From: Prauserella salsuginis
GTDB taxonomy: Bacteria > Actinomycetota > Actinomycetes > Mycobacteriales > Pseudonocardiaceae
Direction of reading: 5' to 3'
Length of the DNA: 64,000 nt
Assembly (NCBI RefSeq): GCF_024648885.1
Contig: NZ_JANBBF010000008.1
Coordinates: 62,001 to 126,000 of the forward strand
The position numbers were made by a program, and so were the translations under genes. This document shows, in pieces, positions 8,763 through 17,164 of the stretch. The stretch's first letter is position 1; each line of letters begins with the position of its first letter. The notes beneath the pieces were generated by a model that did no database searches, was not told the origin of the DNA, and saw only the letters and a list, made by a program, of their open reading frames with translations.

Positions 8763-10580
8763 GTGCGATTCGCTCGATCCCGGCGCGGCAGAGCCGTATC
8801 CGCCGCCCTGTTGACGCCCCTGCTCGTAGCGGGGCCGTTCACTCCCGCAGCCGGCGCACAGGAGACCGGCGACGGCGAGAAGTCGGTGCTCCGTGTCGCA
8901 CTGGTGCAGGAGATCGACCACCTGAATCCGTTCACCGCCAGCTTCGCCTCCAGCACGATGATCGGCCGGATGACCTGGGAGTTCATGACGCCACCGTCGG
9001 CCGAGGACGCCACACCGTCCCCGGGCGTGGCCTCGGAGTGGGAGTCGTCGGAGGACGGCCTGACGTGGACCTACACGATCAACCCGGACGTGAAGTGGTC
9101 CGACGGTGAGGACGTCACGTCCGAGGACGTGAAGTTCACCTTCGAGAAGATCATGAACGACCCGGTGGCCGCCGAGGCCAACGGCAGCTACGTCGAGAAC
9201 TTCGAGAAGGTCACCACGCCGGACGAGGACACCGTCCAGGTCCGGACCTCCGAGCCGCAGGCCAGCATGACCGCCCTCGACATCCCGATCGTGCCCGAGC
9301 ACATCTGGTCGGACGTGGCGGACTTCTCCGCCCCGAAGACCGACACGCTCGAGTACGTCGGCGTGGGCAGCGGCCCGTTCGTGATCAGCGACTACCAGCC
9401 GAACCGGTTCGTCAAGCTCGAGGCCAACGACCGTTTCTGGCGCAGTGATGTCGCGGTCGACGAACTGCAGTTCATCCAGTACGAGAACGCCGACGCCGCG
9501 GTGTCGGCGCTGCAGAGCGGCGAGGTCGACTTCGTCAACCGCCTCACACCGGCACAGTTCGAGACGCTCGAAGGCAGCGACGGCGTCGCCACCAACTCCG
9601 CCAACGGGCGCCGGTTCAGCGAGCTCATGATCAACCCGGGTGCGGAGAACCAGGACGGCGAGAGCATCGGCGACGGCCACCCCGCGCTGCGGAAGCAGCA
9701 GGTGCGGCAGGCGATCGCCTACGCAATCGATCCGAAGACCCTCGTCGACCGCGTACTCGGCGGATACGGCCAGCTGCCCGGCGGTCTCGTGCCCGCGATC
9801 TACGAGACGTTCCACTACGAGCCGTCCGAAGAGGACAGGTACACGTACGACCCCGACCGCGCGAACCGGATGCTGGACGAGGCGGGCTACGAGAAGGGGC
9901 CCGACGGCGTCCGCCGGGACGAGAACGGCCGGCCCCTCGAGTTACGGCTGACCGGGCGGTCCAGTGAGGACTTCGACGTCCGCGCCGCCGACTTCATCGC
10001 GGGCTGGCTCGGCGACGTCGGCATCCGCGTCACGAAGAACCTGGTGTCCGACAACCAGGTCGACGAGCAGACCACAGCGGCCAACTACGACCTGGCGCTG
10101 TCCGGCTGGGGGACGAACCCCGATCCGGACTACATCCTCGCGAAGCAGACCTGCGACGCACTGCCCACCTCTGAGGGCAACAGCACGAGCAGCGCGTTCT
10201 ACTGCGACCCGGCCTACGACAAGCTCTACCGCCAGCAGCTCGCCGAGATGGACACCGACAAGCGCGCCGAGATCGTCAAACAGGCACAGGAGCTGTACTA
10301 CAAGGCGGCGCCGAGCGTGATCATCGGCTACGAGCAGGCGCTCGAGGCGTACCGCTCGGACCGGTGGGACGGTTTCCCGCGCCAGCCGAAGGGCGAGGGC
10401 GTCATCATGGAACAGACCGGGTACTGGGGCTTCGCCGGAGCTCGACCGGTCGACGGCGGCCAGTCGGGCGGCATGCCGACCGGCGCGTGGGTGGCCATCG
10501 GCGCGGTCGCGCTGATCGTGCTCGCCGGCGGCGGCACGATGCTGGCGCGCCGCAAGGGTTCCGTGGACGACAGGGAGTAG
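8763..10580 (+). CDS. peptide ABC transporter substrate-binding protein with C-terminal membrane anchor
   Basis: A 605-residue family 5 solute-binding protein (peptides, nickel and related ligands). It starts at a GTG behind GAGG seven bases upstream. A Sec-type signal peptide ends near AGAQE, about residue 35, and there is no lipobox cysteine. The family pattern follows: a DHLNPF element, then PSVASEWE-type and WSDGEDVTSEDVKFTFEK segments. The last 40 residues form a membrane segment (GAWVAIGAVALIVLAGG) followed by a basic tail, so the protein should be anchored by its C-terminus instead of by lipid. It is the first gene of an operon with two permeases and a double ATPase. The transported ligand is probably an oligopeptide; that is inferred from family and neighbours. 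Confidence 0.93.
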   Translation: MRFARSRRGRAVSAALLTPLLVAGPFTPAAGAQETGDGEKSVLRVALVQEIDHLNPFTASFASSTMIGRMTWEFMTPPSAEDATPSPGVASEWESSEDGLTWTYTINPDVKWSDGEDVTSEDVKFTFEKIMNDPVAAEANGSYVENFEKVTTPDEDTVQVRTSEPQASMTALDIPIVPEHIWSDVADFSAPKTDTLEYVGVGSGPFVISDYQPNRFVKLEANDRFWRSDVAVDELQFIQYENADAAVSALQSGEVDFVNRLTPAQFETLEGSDGVATNSANGRRFSELMINPGAENQDGESIGDGHPALRKQQVRQAIAYAIDPKTLVDRVLGGYGQLPGGLVPAIYETFHYEPSEEDRYTYDPDRANRMLDEAGYEKGPDGVRRDENGRPLELRLTGRSSEDFDVRAADFIAGWLGDVGIRVTKNLVSDNQVDEQTTAANYDLALSGWGTNPDPDYILAKQTCDALPTSEGNSTSSAFYCDPAYDKLYRQQLAEMDTDKRAEIVKQAQELYYKAAPSVIIGYEQALEAYRSDRWDGFPRQPKGEGVIMEQTGYWGFAGARPVDGGQSGGMPTGAWVAIGAVALIVLAGGGTMLARRKGSVDDRE

Positions 10581-10590
10581 GTAGCACCCG

Positions 10591-11610
10591 GTGACCACGA
10601 GTCCGACCGACCAGCACGCCGCCGACCCCGACGAACGACGCAGCGGCACCTCCACGGTGCGATACGTCGCCGGAAAGGTCGGCGGCGCGCTGGTGAGCCT
10701 CGTATTCGTCGTGGCGCTGGGGTTCTTCCTGTTCCGGATGATCCCCGGCGACCCGCTCGCCACGATGACGCGGGAACGTCCGACGGGCCCGGAGCAGCTC
10801 GCTCACCTGCGCGAACGACTGGGACTGGACCAGCCCGTCTGGCAGCAGTTCCTCGACTACGTGGGCGGCCTGTTGCAGGGCGACTTCGGCACGTCCTACC
10901 TGTACCGGCGTCCCGTGGGCGACATGATCGCCGAGCGGGTCTGGCCCACATTGCTGCTGGTCGGTACCGCGACGGCGCTGGCGGTGTTGCTGGGGCTCTG
11001 GCTCGGCGTCCGCGCGGCGTGGCGCAGGGGCGGGCTGTTCGACCGCACACAGACCGGCATCGCGCTCGCGTTGTGGTCGATGCCGCAGTTCTGGCTCGGT
11101 CTGTTGCTGCTCATCGCCACGCAGGGCGTGTTCCCCAGCCGAGGCATGACCTCGGTCGACCAGCCGGACGGTTTCGTCATGCAGGCACTCGACGTCGGGT
11201 GGCATCTGACGCTGCCGTGCCTGACGTTGCTGCTGGTGATCTACGCCCAGTACATGCTGGTCATGCGTTCGTCCCTGCTCGAGGAGATGGGCGCCGACTA
11301 TCTGCGCACGGCCCGGGCCAAGGGGCTCCGCGACGACCTGGTGCGCAGGCGGCACGCGGTGCCCAATGCGCTGCTGCCGACGATGACCCTGATCTTCCTG
11401 CAGTTCGGCATGGTCGTGTCCGGCACGGTGACCGTCGAGGCCGTGTTCTCCTGGCCGGGTCTCGGCCTGCTCACCTATGAGTCTCTGCGCGGGCCCGATC
11501 TGCCCGTGCTGCAAGGGGTGTTCGTGATTCTGGCCGGTTCGGTGATCGTGATGAACCTGATCGCGGACCTGCTGTACCGCGTCGTCGACCCGAGGGTGCG
11601 TGCCTCATGA
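10591..11610 (+). CDS. peptide ABC transporter permease, DppB type
   Basis: The 339-residue inner-membrane permease has six membrane segments. The N-terminal element FFLFRMIPGDPLATM is typical of DppB/OppB, and the EAA loop (YLRTARAKGLRDDLVRRRHAVPN region) contacts the ATPase. It starts at a GTG ten bases after the binding-protein stop and overlaps the next permease by four bases (ATGA). It should form a heterodimeric pore with the DppC-type protein. Confidence 0.95.
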   Translation: MTTSPTDQHAADPDERRSGTSTVRYVAGKVGGALVSLVFVVALGFFLFRMIPGDPLATMTRERPTGPEQLAHLRERLGLDQPVWQQFLDYVGGLLQGDFGTSYLYRRPVGDMIAERVWPTLLLVGTATALAVLLGLWLGVRAAWRRGGLFDRTQTGIALALWSMPQFWLGLLLLIATQGVFPSRGMTSVDQPDGFVMQALDVGWHLTLPCLTLLLVIYAQYMLVMRSSLLEEMGADYLRTARAKGLRDDLVRRRHAVPNALLPTMTLIFLQFGMVVSGTVTVEAVFSWPGLGLLTYESLRGPDLPVLQGVFVILAGSVIVMNLIADLLYRVVDPRVRAS

Positions 11611-12488
11611 GCGCGCCGGTGTGGGCACGCAGGCGCGCAGCCGCGGCGCAGGTGTGGCAGCGGTTCCGGACGAACCGAGGTGGACTGTTCGGGGCCGCGT
11701 TCATCGCATTGCTCGTGGCGTTCTCGCTGCTGGCTCCGTTGCTGATCGACCAGGACGGCCTGGACGTCGTCAGGGCCACGGGCGGGTCGCTGGAACCGCC
11801 GAGCGGTGAGTACTGGCTGGGCACGGACGAATCCGGCCGGTCGGTGCTGCTGCTGACGTTGTGGGGCGCGCGGGTGTCGCTGCTGGTCGGGTTCGCGGCC
11901 ACGCTGTTGTCGGTGGTCGTGGGCACGCTCGTCGGCGTGGTGTCGGCGCACTTCGGCGGGTGGGTCTCGGCGGTGCTGATGCGCATCACCGACTTCTTCC
12001 TCGTGCTGCCGGCGCTGGTGCTGGCGGCGGTGCTGATGGCCGTGCTGCCCAAGTCGATGTGGACCGTGATCATGGCGATCGGCATCACGTCCTGGCCGAC
12101 CACGGCGCGGCTGGTGCGGGCGCAGACGCTGGCGGTGGAGAGCCGGCCGTACATCGAACGGTCGAGGGCCCTCGGTGGCGGGCACGGCCACATCGTCGGC
12201 AAACACGTGTTGCCGTCGGTGCTGCCGCTGGTGTTCGCGAACACGACACTCGTCGTCGGCGGATCGATCATCGCCGAGTCGACGCTGGCGTTCCTGGGCA
12301 TGTCCGGACCGGAGATCTCGTGGGGCTCGATGCTCGACCGCGCGAACCAGTCGGGCGCGGTGACGGCGGGTGCCTGGTGGTACCTGTTGCCGCCCGGCGT
12401 CGCGATCGTGCTGGTCGTGCTGTCGTTCACGCTCGTGGGGCGCGCGCTGGAGACCGTGCTCGACCCGCGGCTGAAGGGGGACCGGTGA
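11607..12488 (+). CDS. peptide ABC transporter permease, DppC type
   Basis: This 293-residue permease partner has a cytoplasmic N-terminus, one early membrane segment (residues about 28-50) and the family motif YWLGTDESGRSVL. The EAA loop is RSRALGGGHGHIVGKHVLPS. It overlaps the upstream permease by four bases and the downstream ATPase gene by four bases, consistent with fixed subunit ratios through translational coupling. Confidence 0.95.
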   Translation: MSAPVWARRRAAAAQVWQRFRTNRGGLFGAAFIALLVAFSLLAPLLIDQDGLDVVRATGGSLEPPSGEYWLGTDESGRSVLLLTLWGARVSLLVGFAATLLSVVVGTLVGVVSAHFGGWVSAVLMRITDFFLVLPALVLAAVLMAVLPKSMWTVIMAIGITSWPTTARLVRAQTLAVESRPYIERSRALGGGHGHIVGKHVLPSVLPLVFANTTLVVGGSIIAESTLAFLGMSGPEISWGSMLDRANQSGAVTAGAWWYLLPPGVAIVLVVLSFTLVGRALETVLDPRLKGDR

Positions 12489-14122
12489 CCTCACTACTCG
12501 AACTGCAGGACCTCGGGGTCACGTACCGGACCGGCGAGGGTGACCTCGAAGCCGTGCGCGGCGTCGACCTCACCCTGCAACCGGGCGAGACCCTCGGCAT
12601 CGCCGGCGAGTCGGGGTCCGGCAAGTCCACCGTCGTCGCGAGCGTGCTGCGACTGCTGCCGAAGTCGGCGACCGTGACCGGCCGGGTACTGCTCGACGGC
12701 GAGGACGTCGGCGCGATGCGCTGGGGCAGGCTGCGGGCCGCACGCTGGTCGGAGGCCTCGGTGGTGTTCCAGGGTGCGATGCACGCGCTCAACCCGGTAC
12801 AGCGGATCGGCAGGCAGATCGCCGAACCGCTCCGGCTGCACACCGGGGCCAGCGAGACCGAGATCGACGCACGCGTACGGGAACTGCTCGAACAGGTGGA
12901 CCTGCCCGCGGCGAAAGCACGGGCGTATCCGCACGAGCTGTCCGGTGGGCAGAAGCAGCGCGTGATGATCGCCATGGCGTTGGCGTGCGACCCGAGGCTC
13001 GTCATCGCCGACGAGCCGACGACCGCCCTCGACGTGATCGTGCAGGCGCAGGTGCTCGACCTGCTCGGCAGGCTGGTCGCCGAGCGCGGTATCGGCCTCG
13101 TGTTCATCACCCACGACCTGTCGGTGCTCGCCGCGACCTGCAGCCGGATCGCGGTCATGTACCAGGGGCGGATCGTGGAGACCGGGGACGCGAAGGACGT
13201 CATCACCGCGCCGCGCCACGAGCACACACAGGCCCTCGCCGCCGCGTTCCCCGAGGTCGGCGACCCGGCGTCGCGGTACGCACCCGCCACGTCGGAGCCG
13301 CTGCCGCAGGAAGGGGAGCGGGACCCGCAGCAGCCGGTGCTGTTGTCGGCGCGCGAGCTGCGGGTGCACTTCCGCGACCGCACCGGGACCACCGTGGCCG
13401 CGGTGGACGGTGTCGACCTCGACGTGCGGCGCGACGAGATCGTCGCGCTCGTCGGGCAGTCCGGATCGGGCAAGACCACCCTCGCCAGGACACTGCTCGG
13501 CCTGCAGCGGCCGACGTCGGGCGAGGTGCACTACGACGGCAGACCCGTGCCGACCTCCTCGTCCGGGTTACGGGACTACCGGCGTCACGTCCAGCTGGTC
13601 CTGCAGGACCCGAGCAGCGCGCTCAACCCGCGGCACACGGTGTACGAGTCCGTGGCCGAAGGCCCTCGCATCCACCGGCTGGGCGGCGACGAGCACGACC
13701 TGGTCGTGGCCGCGCTCGAGGCGGCGGAGCTCAGGCCGGCCGCGCAGTATCTGACACGGTTGCCACACGAACTCTCCGGCGGCCAACGCCAGCGTGTGGT
13801 GATCGCCGGGGCGCTGGCCCTGAACCCGAGCGTGCTGGTGGCCGACGAACCGGTCGCGTCGCTGGACGCCTCGGTGCGCGGGGAGATCCTCGGGCTGCTG
13901 TTGCGGCTGCGCAGGCAGCTCGGCCTCGCCGGGCTCGTGATCACCCACGACCTCGGCCTCGCGTGGAACATCGCCGACCGCGTCGCGGTGATGTACCGGG
14001 GTGAGCTCGTCGAGGTCGGGCCGGTGGACCAGGTGCTGCTCGAACCGAACCACGAGTACACCAAGGCGCTGCTCGCGGCGCTGCCGTCACCCGGTCCGGA
14101 CGATGCCCGCTACACCGGTTGA
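12485..14122 (+). CDS. peptide ABC transporter ATP-binding protein, two fused ATPase domains
   Basis: The 545-residue protein is a DppD-DppF-type fusion. Domain 1 has Walker A GESGSGKST (residues 41-49) and signature LSGGQKQR. Domain 2 has Walker A GQSGSGKTT (from about residue 324) and signature LSGGQRQR. Both carry Asp-Glu-Pro Walker B motifs and switch histidines (ITHDL). It energises the DppB/DppC pore. The GTG start overlaps the upstream stop (GTGA). A much longer frame reaches back to 11861 but only shadows the permease gene. With this gene the transporter is complete: binding protein, two permeases and two nucleotide-binding domains. Confidence 0.95.
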   Translation: MTSLLELQDLGVTYRTGEGDLEAVRGVDLTLQPGETLGIAGESGSGKSTVVASVLRLLPKSATVTGRVLLDGEDVGAMRWGRLRAARWSEASVVFQGAMHALNPVQRIGRQIAEPLRLHTGASETEIDARVRELLEQVDLPAAKARAYPHELSGGQKQRVMIAMALACDPRLVIADEPTTALDVIVQAQVLDLLGRLVAERGIGLVFITHDLSVLAATCSRIAVMYQGRIVETGDAKDVITAPRHEHTQALAAAFPEVGDPASRYAPATSEPLPQEGERDPQQPVLLSARELRVHFRDRTGTTVAAVDGVDLDVRRDEIVALVGQSGSGKTTLARTLLGLQRPTSGEVHYDGRPVPTSSSGLRDYRRHVQLVLQDPSSALNPRHTVYESVAEGPRIHRLGGDEHDLVVAALEAAELRPAAQYLTRLPHELSGGQRQRVVIAGALALNPSVLVADEPVASLDASVRGEILGLLLRLRRQLGLAGLVITHDLGLAWNIADRVAVMYRGELVEVGPVDQVLLEPNHEYTKALLAALPSPGPDDARYTG

Positions 14123-14233
14123 CACACGGCCACGGGACCCGCACGAGTCGAATACGCCGATACGCGTAGTGACTCCGGATACATCGGGTGATATCAGGGC
14201 GTCCCAACGTGGTGTGTAACCTCAAAACCTAGT

Positions 14234-15841
14234 ATGGCGACCACCACAGACCCCGTGCCCGGCGCCGGAACCCGGACCGGCAAGGGCCTTGCGGACACGT
14301 TCATCCCGGCCGACGCGGAGCGCGGCGCGGGAAGGTTTCCGCTGCGCACCACGCTCATGGGCGTGGTAGGCAGCGTGCTGGTCCTGATCGCGTCGTTCGG
14401 TGCCGCCGGGGTACTGGTGCACGATCCGGTCCTCAGCGAAGGCCCGCTGTCGTGGATCCGGTACGGCCACGGCAAGGTCCTGATGACCGGGTTGCTGTAC
14501 ATCGGGTTCGGCCTCGTCGTGTGGGCGTGGGTCCGGCTCGGCCGGTACGTGCTCGCAGGGCTGATCGGCGCGCGCCCGGTGGTGATCGCCGCGTTGTCGT
14601 GGATGGCGCCACTGCTCGTCGCTCCGCCGCTGTTCACCCGGGACGTCTTCTCGTACCTCGGCCAGGGCGCGCAGCTGCTGCACGGGCTCGATCCGTACGC
14701 CTACGGTCCCGCGGCGCTCGACACGTTGCCCACGGTCGTGGAGAACGTGCATCCGCTGTGGCAGACGACGCCCGCGCCGTACGGGCCGCTGTTCCTGTGG
14801 ATCTCCCAGCACATCGTGGGCGCCACCGGCGAGAACATGATCGCCGGCGTGATCGTCACCCGGCTGGTCCTGCTGGTGGGACTCGCCGCGGTGCTGTGGG
14901 CGCTGCCGAAACTGGTCCGCAAGCTCGGCGGCAACCTCGCCGTGACGATGTGGCTGGCGGTGGCCAGCCCGATGATGGTCATCCACCTCGTCGGCGGCCC
15001 CCACAACGACCTGCTGATGCTCGGATTCCTCGCCGTCGGCGTGCTGCTGGCCCTCGAGCGGAAGCACGCACTCGCCGTCGCACTCGTCACGGTCGGGATG
15101 CTGATCAAGCCGACGGCCGCGATCGCCCTTCCCTTCCTGGTCTGGATCTGGGCGAACCACCTACCGCCCGAACGCAGCCTGTTCCGCCGTTTCGTCGCCG
15201 CCGTGACACCTGCGGTGGGCATCTTCGGCGTGGTGTTCGTCGCCGGCACGTGGGCCTCGCTCGGCTCGTTCAACCTCGGCTGGTTCGCCGGCCTGTCCGC
15301 GCCGCAGATCATCGTCAACTGGCTGAACTTCCCGAGCGGTGTCGGCGAGGCCGTGCACACCCTCGTGAAGACGATCGTCGACGTGCCGCCAGGGCCGTTC
15401 ATCGACGCGGCACGTGGTCTCGGCTGGCTGGCTCTCGCCGCCATCGTCGTGCGGCAGTGGTGGCTGGCGCGCCACGGTGGCGCCAACACCACGATCTTCC
15501 GGATGGGGATCGCGCTGCTGACGGTGGCGATCTTCGCACCGCCGACGTTGCCGTGGTACCTCACCTGGGGCTTCATGATCCTGGCGCTGTTCCGCTGGAA
15601 GCGGACCCACCTGGCTGCGGTTGTCGGGATCAGCGTGTTCCTCGTACTCGTCTACTACCCGACGGGCGAGCAGAGCCTGTACCACTGGTGGTTCATCGTG
15701 GGCGTCGTCGCGGCGAGCCTGTACGCGGCGGCGTCGCTGCTCAAGCCCGACCCGCTGGGGCTGGTGGCCGCGTGGCGGCGGCCCGACGTGCACCGACCCG
15801 AGCTTCCCCTCAGCTCGCCGACCAGCCGCTCCACGCGCTGA
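14234..15841 (+). CDS. mptB: polyprenol-phosphomannose-dependent alpha-1,6-mannosyltransferase, MptB-like
   Basis: A 535-residue GT-C glycosyltransferase with 12 or more membrane segments. The first large extracytoplasmic loop carries the family element RDVFSYLGQGAQLLHGLDPY with the acidic catalytic region (FTRD). Family members MptA/MptB extend the alpha-1,6-mannan core of lipomannan-type lipoglycans using polyprenyl-phosphate mannose on the outer membrane face. A possible -10 (TGTAAC, 14215-14220) gives a very short leader. The 3' end overlaps the convergent F420-enzyme gene by 32 bases. The choice of MptB over MptA rests on overall pattern and is less certain than the family. Confidence 0.85.
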   Translation: MATTTDPVPGAGTRTGKGLADTFIPADAERGAGRFPLRTTLMGVVGSVLVLIASFGAAGVLVHDPVLSEGPLSWIRYGHGKVLMTGLLYIGFGLVVWAWVRLGRYVLAGLIGARPVVIAALSWMAPLLVAPPLFTRDVFSYLGQGAQLLHGLDPYAYGPAALDTLPTVVENVHPLWQTTPAPYGPLFLWISQHIVGATGENMIAGVIVTRLVLLVGLAAVLWALPKLVRKLGGNLAVTMWLAVASPMMVIHLVGGPHNDLLMLGFLAVGVLLALERKHALAVALVTVGMLIKPTAAIALPFLVWIWANHLPPERSLFRRFVAAVTPAVGIFGVVFVAGTWASLGSFNLGWFAGLSAPQIIVNWLNFPSGVGEAVHTLVKTIVDVPPGPFIDAARGLGWLALAAIVVRQWWLARHGGANTTIFRMGIALLTVAIFAPPTLPWYLTWGFMILALFRWKRTHLAAVVGISVFLVLVYYPTGEQSLYHWWFIVGVVAASLYAAASLLKPDPLGLVAAWRRPDVHRPELPLSSPTSRSTR

Positions 15842-16226
15842 CGGCGATCGCCACCACCGGACCGCGTGGCGGGCTGTCCTCGTACTGGGGATAGCGCGCC
15901 GTCAGCGCGCGGATCGCCGGCATCCGGTCCGTGCCGTCGTCGTGGACCGTGGCGGTGCCGTCGGCGCGCACCCACCAGAGCCTGCGCCAGTCGTCCTCGT
16001 AGTGATCGACCAGCAACGACACCCGCGGGTTCGCGGTGATGTTGCGCAGTCGTCGCAGGTTGAGCGTCGACTTGGGCTTGTCGTCGATCGCGAACACCAC
16101 GGTGTCGCCCTCCACCGCGAACGTCACCGGCACGAGGTGTGGCACGCCGTCGGCATCGGCGGTGGCCAGCGTCGCCACCCGGGCGGCCAGGAACCGGGAG
16201 CGGGCTTCGACCGGGTCGAGTTTCAT
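15810..16226 (-). CDS. PPOX-class F420-dependent oxidoreductase, Rv0121-type
   Basis: The 138-residue split-barrel flavoprotein starts with the family pattern LDPVEARSRFLAARVATLAT. It also contains the cofactor-binding stretches HLVPVTFAV, DDKPKSTLNLRRLRNI and RVSLLVDHYEDDWRRLWWVR, typical of the TIGR03668 group. Members are thought to use coenzyme F420; substrates are unknown. TAGGCT lies six bases before the ATG, so the mRNA is probably leaderless. The C-terminus overlaps the convergent mannosyltransferase gene by 32 bases. Confidence 0.9.
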   Translation of the reverse strand: MKLDPVEARSRFLAARVATLATADADGVPHLVPVTFAVEGDTVVFAIDDKPKSTLNLRRLRNITANPRVSLLVDHYEDDWRRLWWVRADGTATVHDDGTDRMPAIRALTARYPQYEDSPPRGPVVAIAVSAWSGWSAS

Positions 16227-16252
16227 GCCCCGAGCCTAGGGTCCGCGGCGCG

Positions 16253-17164
16253 TCAGCGGCCGCCGCCGCGTCCGGGATTGATCACGAGGTGGGCGGCGTC
16301 GGCGTCCAACGTGGCCGGGACCCCGAGCGGAAGGGTGAGCGCGCCCTTGTGGTGACCGAACCCCAGCTCCCACACCATCGGCACACCGAGCGAGCCGAGG
16401 CGTTCGAGAACCAGCGCCTCGACGTCGGCCGGATCGCCGCACTCGGCCCACGATCCGAGCGCGATCCCGGCGACGCCGTCGAACCACCCGGACCGCAACA
16501 ACTGGGTCAGCATCCGGTCGATCCGGTAGACGTCCTCTCCGACGTCTTCGAGCAGCGCGATCCCACCGGCCGCGCACTGCTGCTCCGGGGTGCCCGCACT
16601 CGCGGCGAGCAGGCTGAGGTTGCCGCCCACGGTGCGGCCGGTGGCGGTGCCACCGGCGAGCGTGCGCGCGGACGGACCGCGGATGGTGCGGGTGGCGTCG
16701 GGGTGGAACAGCGCCTCACGCAGGCTCTCGGCCGCGGCGGCGTCGAAATGGGTCGAGGCCGGCATCGTGGCGAACACCGTCGGGGTACCGAGGTGGCGGG
16801 CGAGTGCGGCGTGCAGGGCGGTGATGTCGCTCGAACCCGCGAACGGCTTCGGCCCGGCAGCTCGGACGGCGTCCCAGTCGATCAGGTCGATCATGCGCTG
16901 GGCACCGTACCCGCCGCGCGCCGCCACGACCGCGGCAATGTCCTCGCGTGTCCACGCGCGCGTGAAGTCGGCCGCGCGTTGTTCGTCGGTTCCCGCCAGG
17001 TACGGATACCGCGGGTGCCGCGCGCGGACGCCGTCGAACACCTCGACCCGCAGCCCCCACGCGGTGAGCGCGCCGACCGCCTGGTCCACCAGGTCGTCGG
17101 CGATCGGCCCGGACGGGGCGACCAGGGCCACGGCGTCCCCGGGCCGCAGGGCGCGCGGGCTCAC
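16253..17164 (-). CDS. LD-carboxypeptidase, peptidase family S66
   Basis: The 303-residue enzyme should cleave the terminal D-alanine from L,D-linked muropeptides in cell-wall recycling, or act as an immunity enzyme of the MccF type. The serine-protease triad is visible: Ser112 (FAGSSDIT), Glu206 (LLEDVGED) and His271 (FGHHKG). The N-terminal pattern RPGDAVALVAPSGP is typical. No signal peptide is seen, so it is cytosolic. The GTG start overlaps the stop of the S9 peptidase gene upstream (GTGA), so the two peptidases are co-translated. The open frame continues to 17719 but only shadows that gene. Confidence 0.94.
   Translation of the reverse strand: MSPRALRPGDAVALVAPSGPIADDLVDQAVGALTAWGLRVEVFDGVRARHPRYPYLAGTDEQRAADFTRAWTREDIAAVVAARGGYGAQRMIDLIDWDAVRAAGPKPFAGSSDITALHAALARHLGTPTVFATMPASTHFDAAAAESLREALFHPDATRTIRGPSARTLAGGTATGRTVGGNLSLLAASAGTPEQQCAAGGIALLEDVGEDVYRIDRMLTQLLRSGWFDGVAGIALGSWAECGDPADVEALVLERLGSLGVPMVWELGFGHHKGALTLPLGVPATLDADAAHLVINPGRGGGR

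Noticed and set aside
7962-9815. A 617-codon open frame on the minus strand
   Set aside because: It covers the start of the M55 gene, the small membrane protein and the binding-protein gene in antisense; composition is shadow-like.
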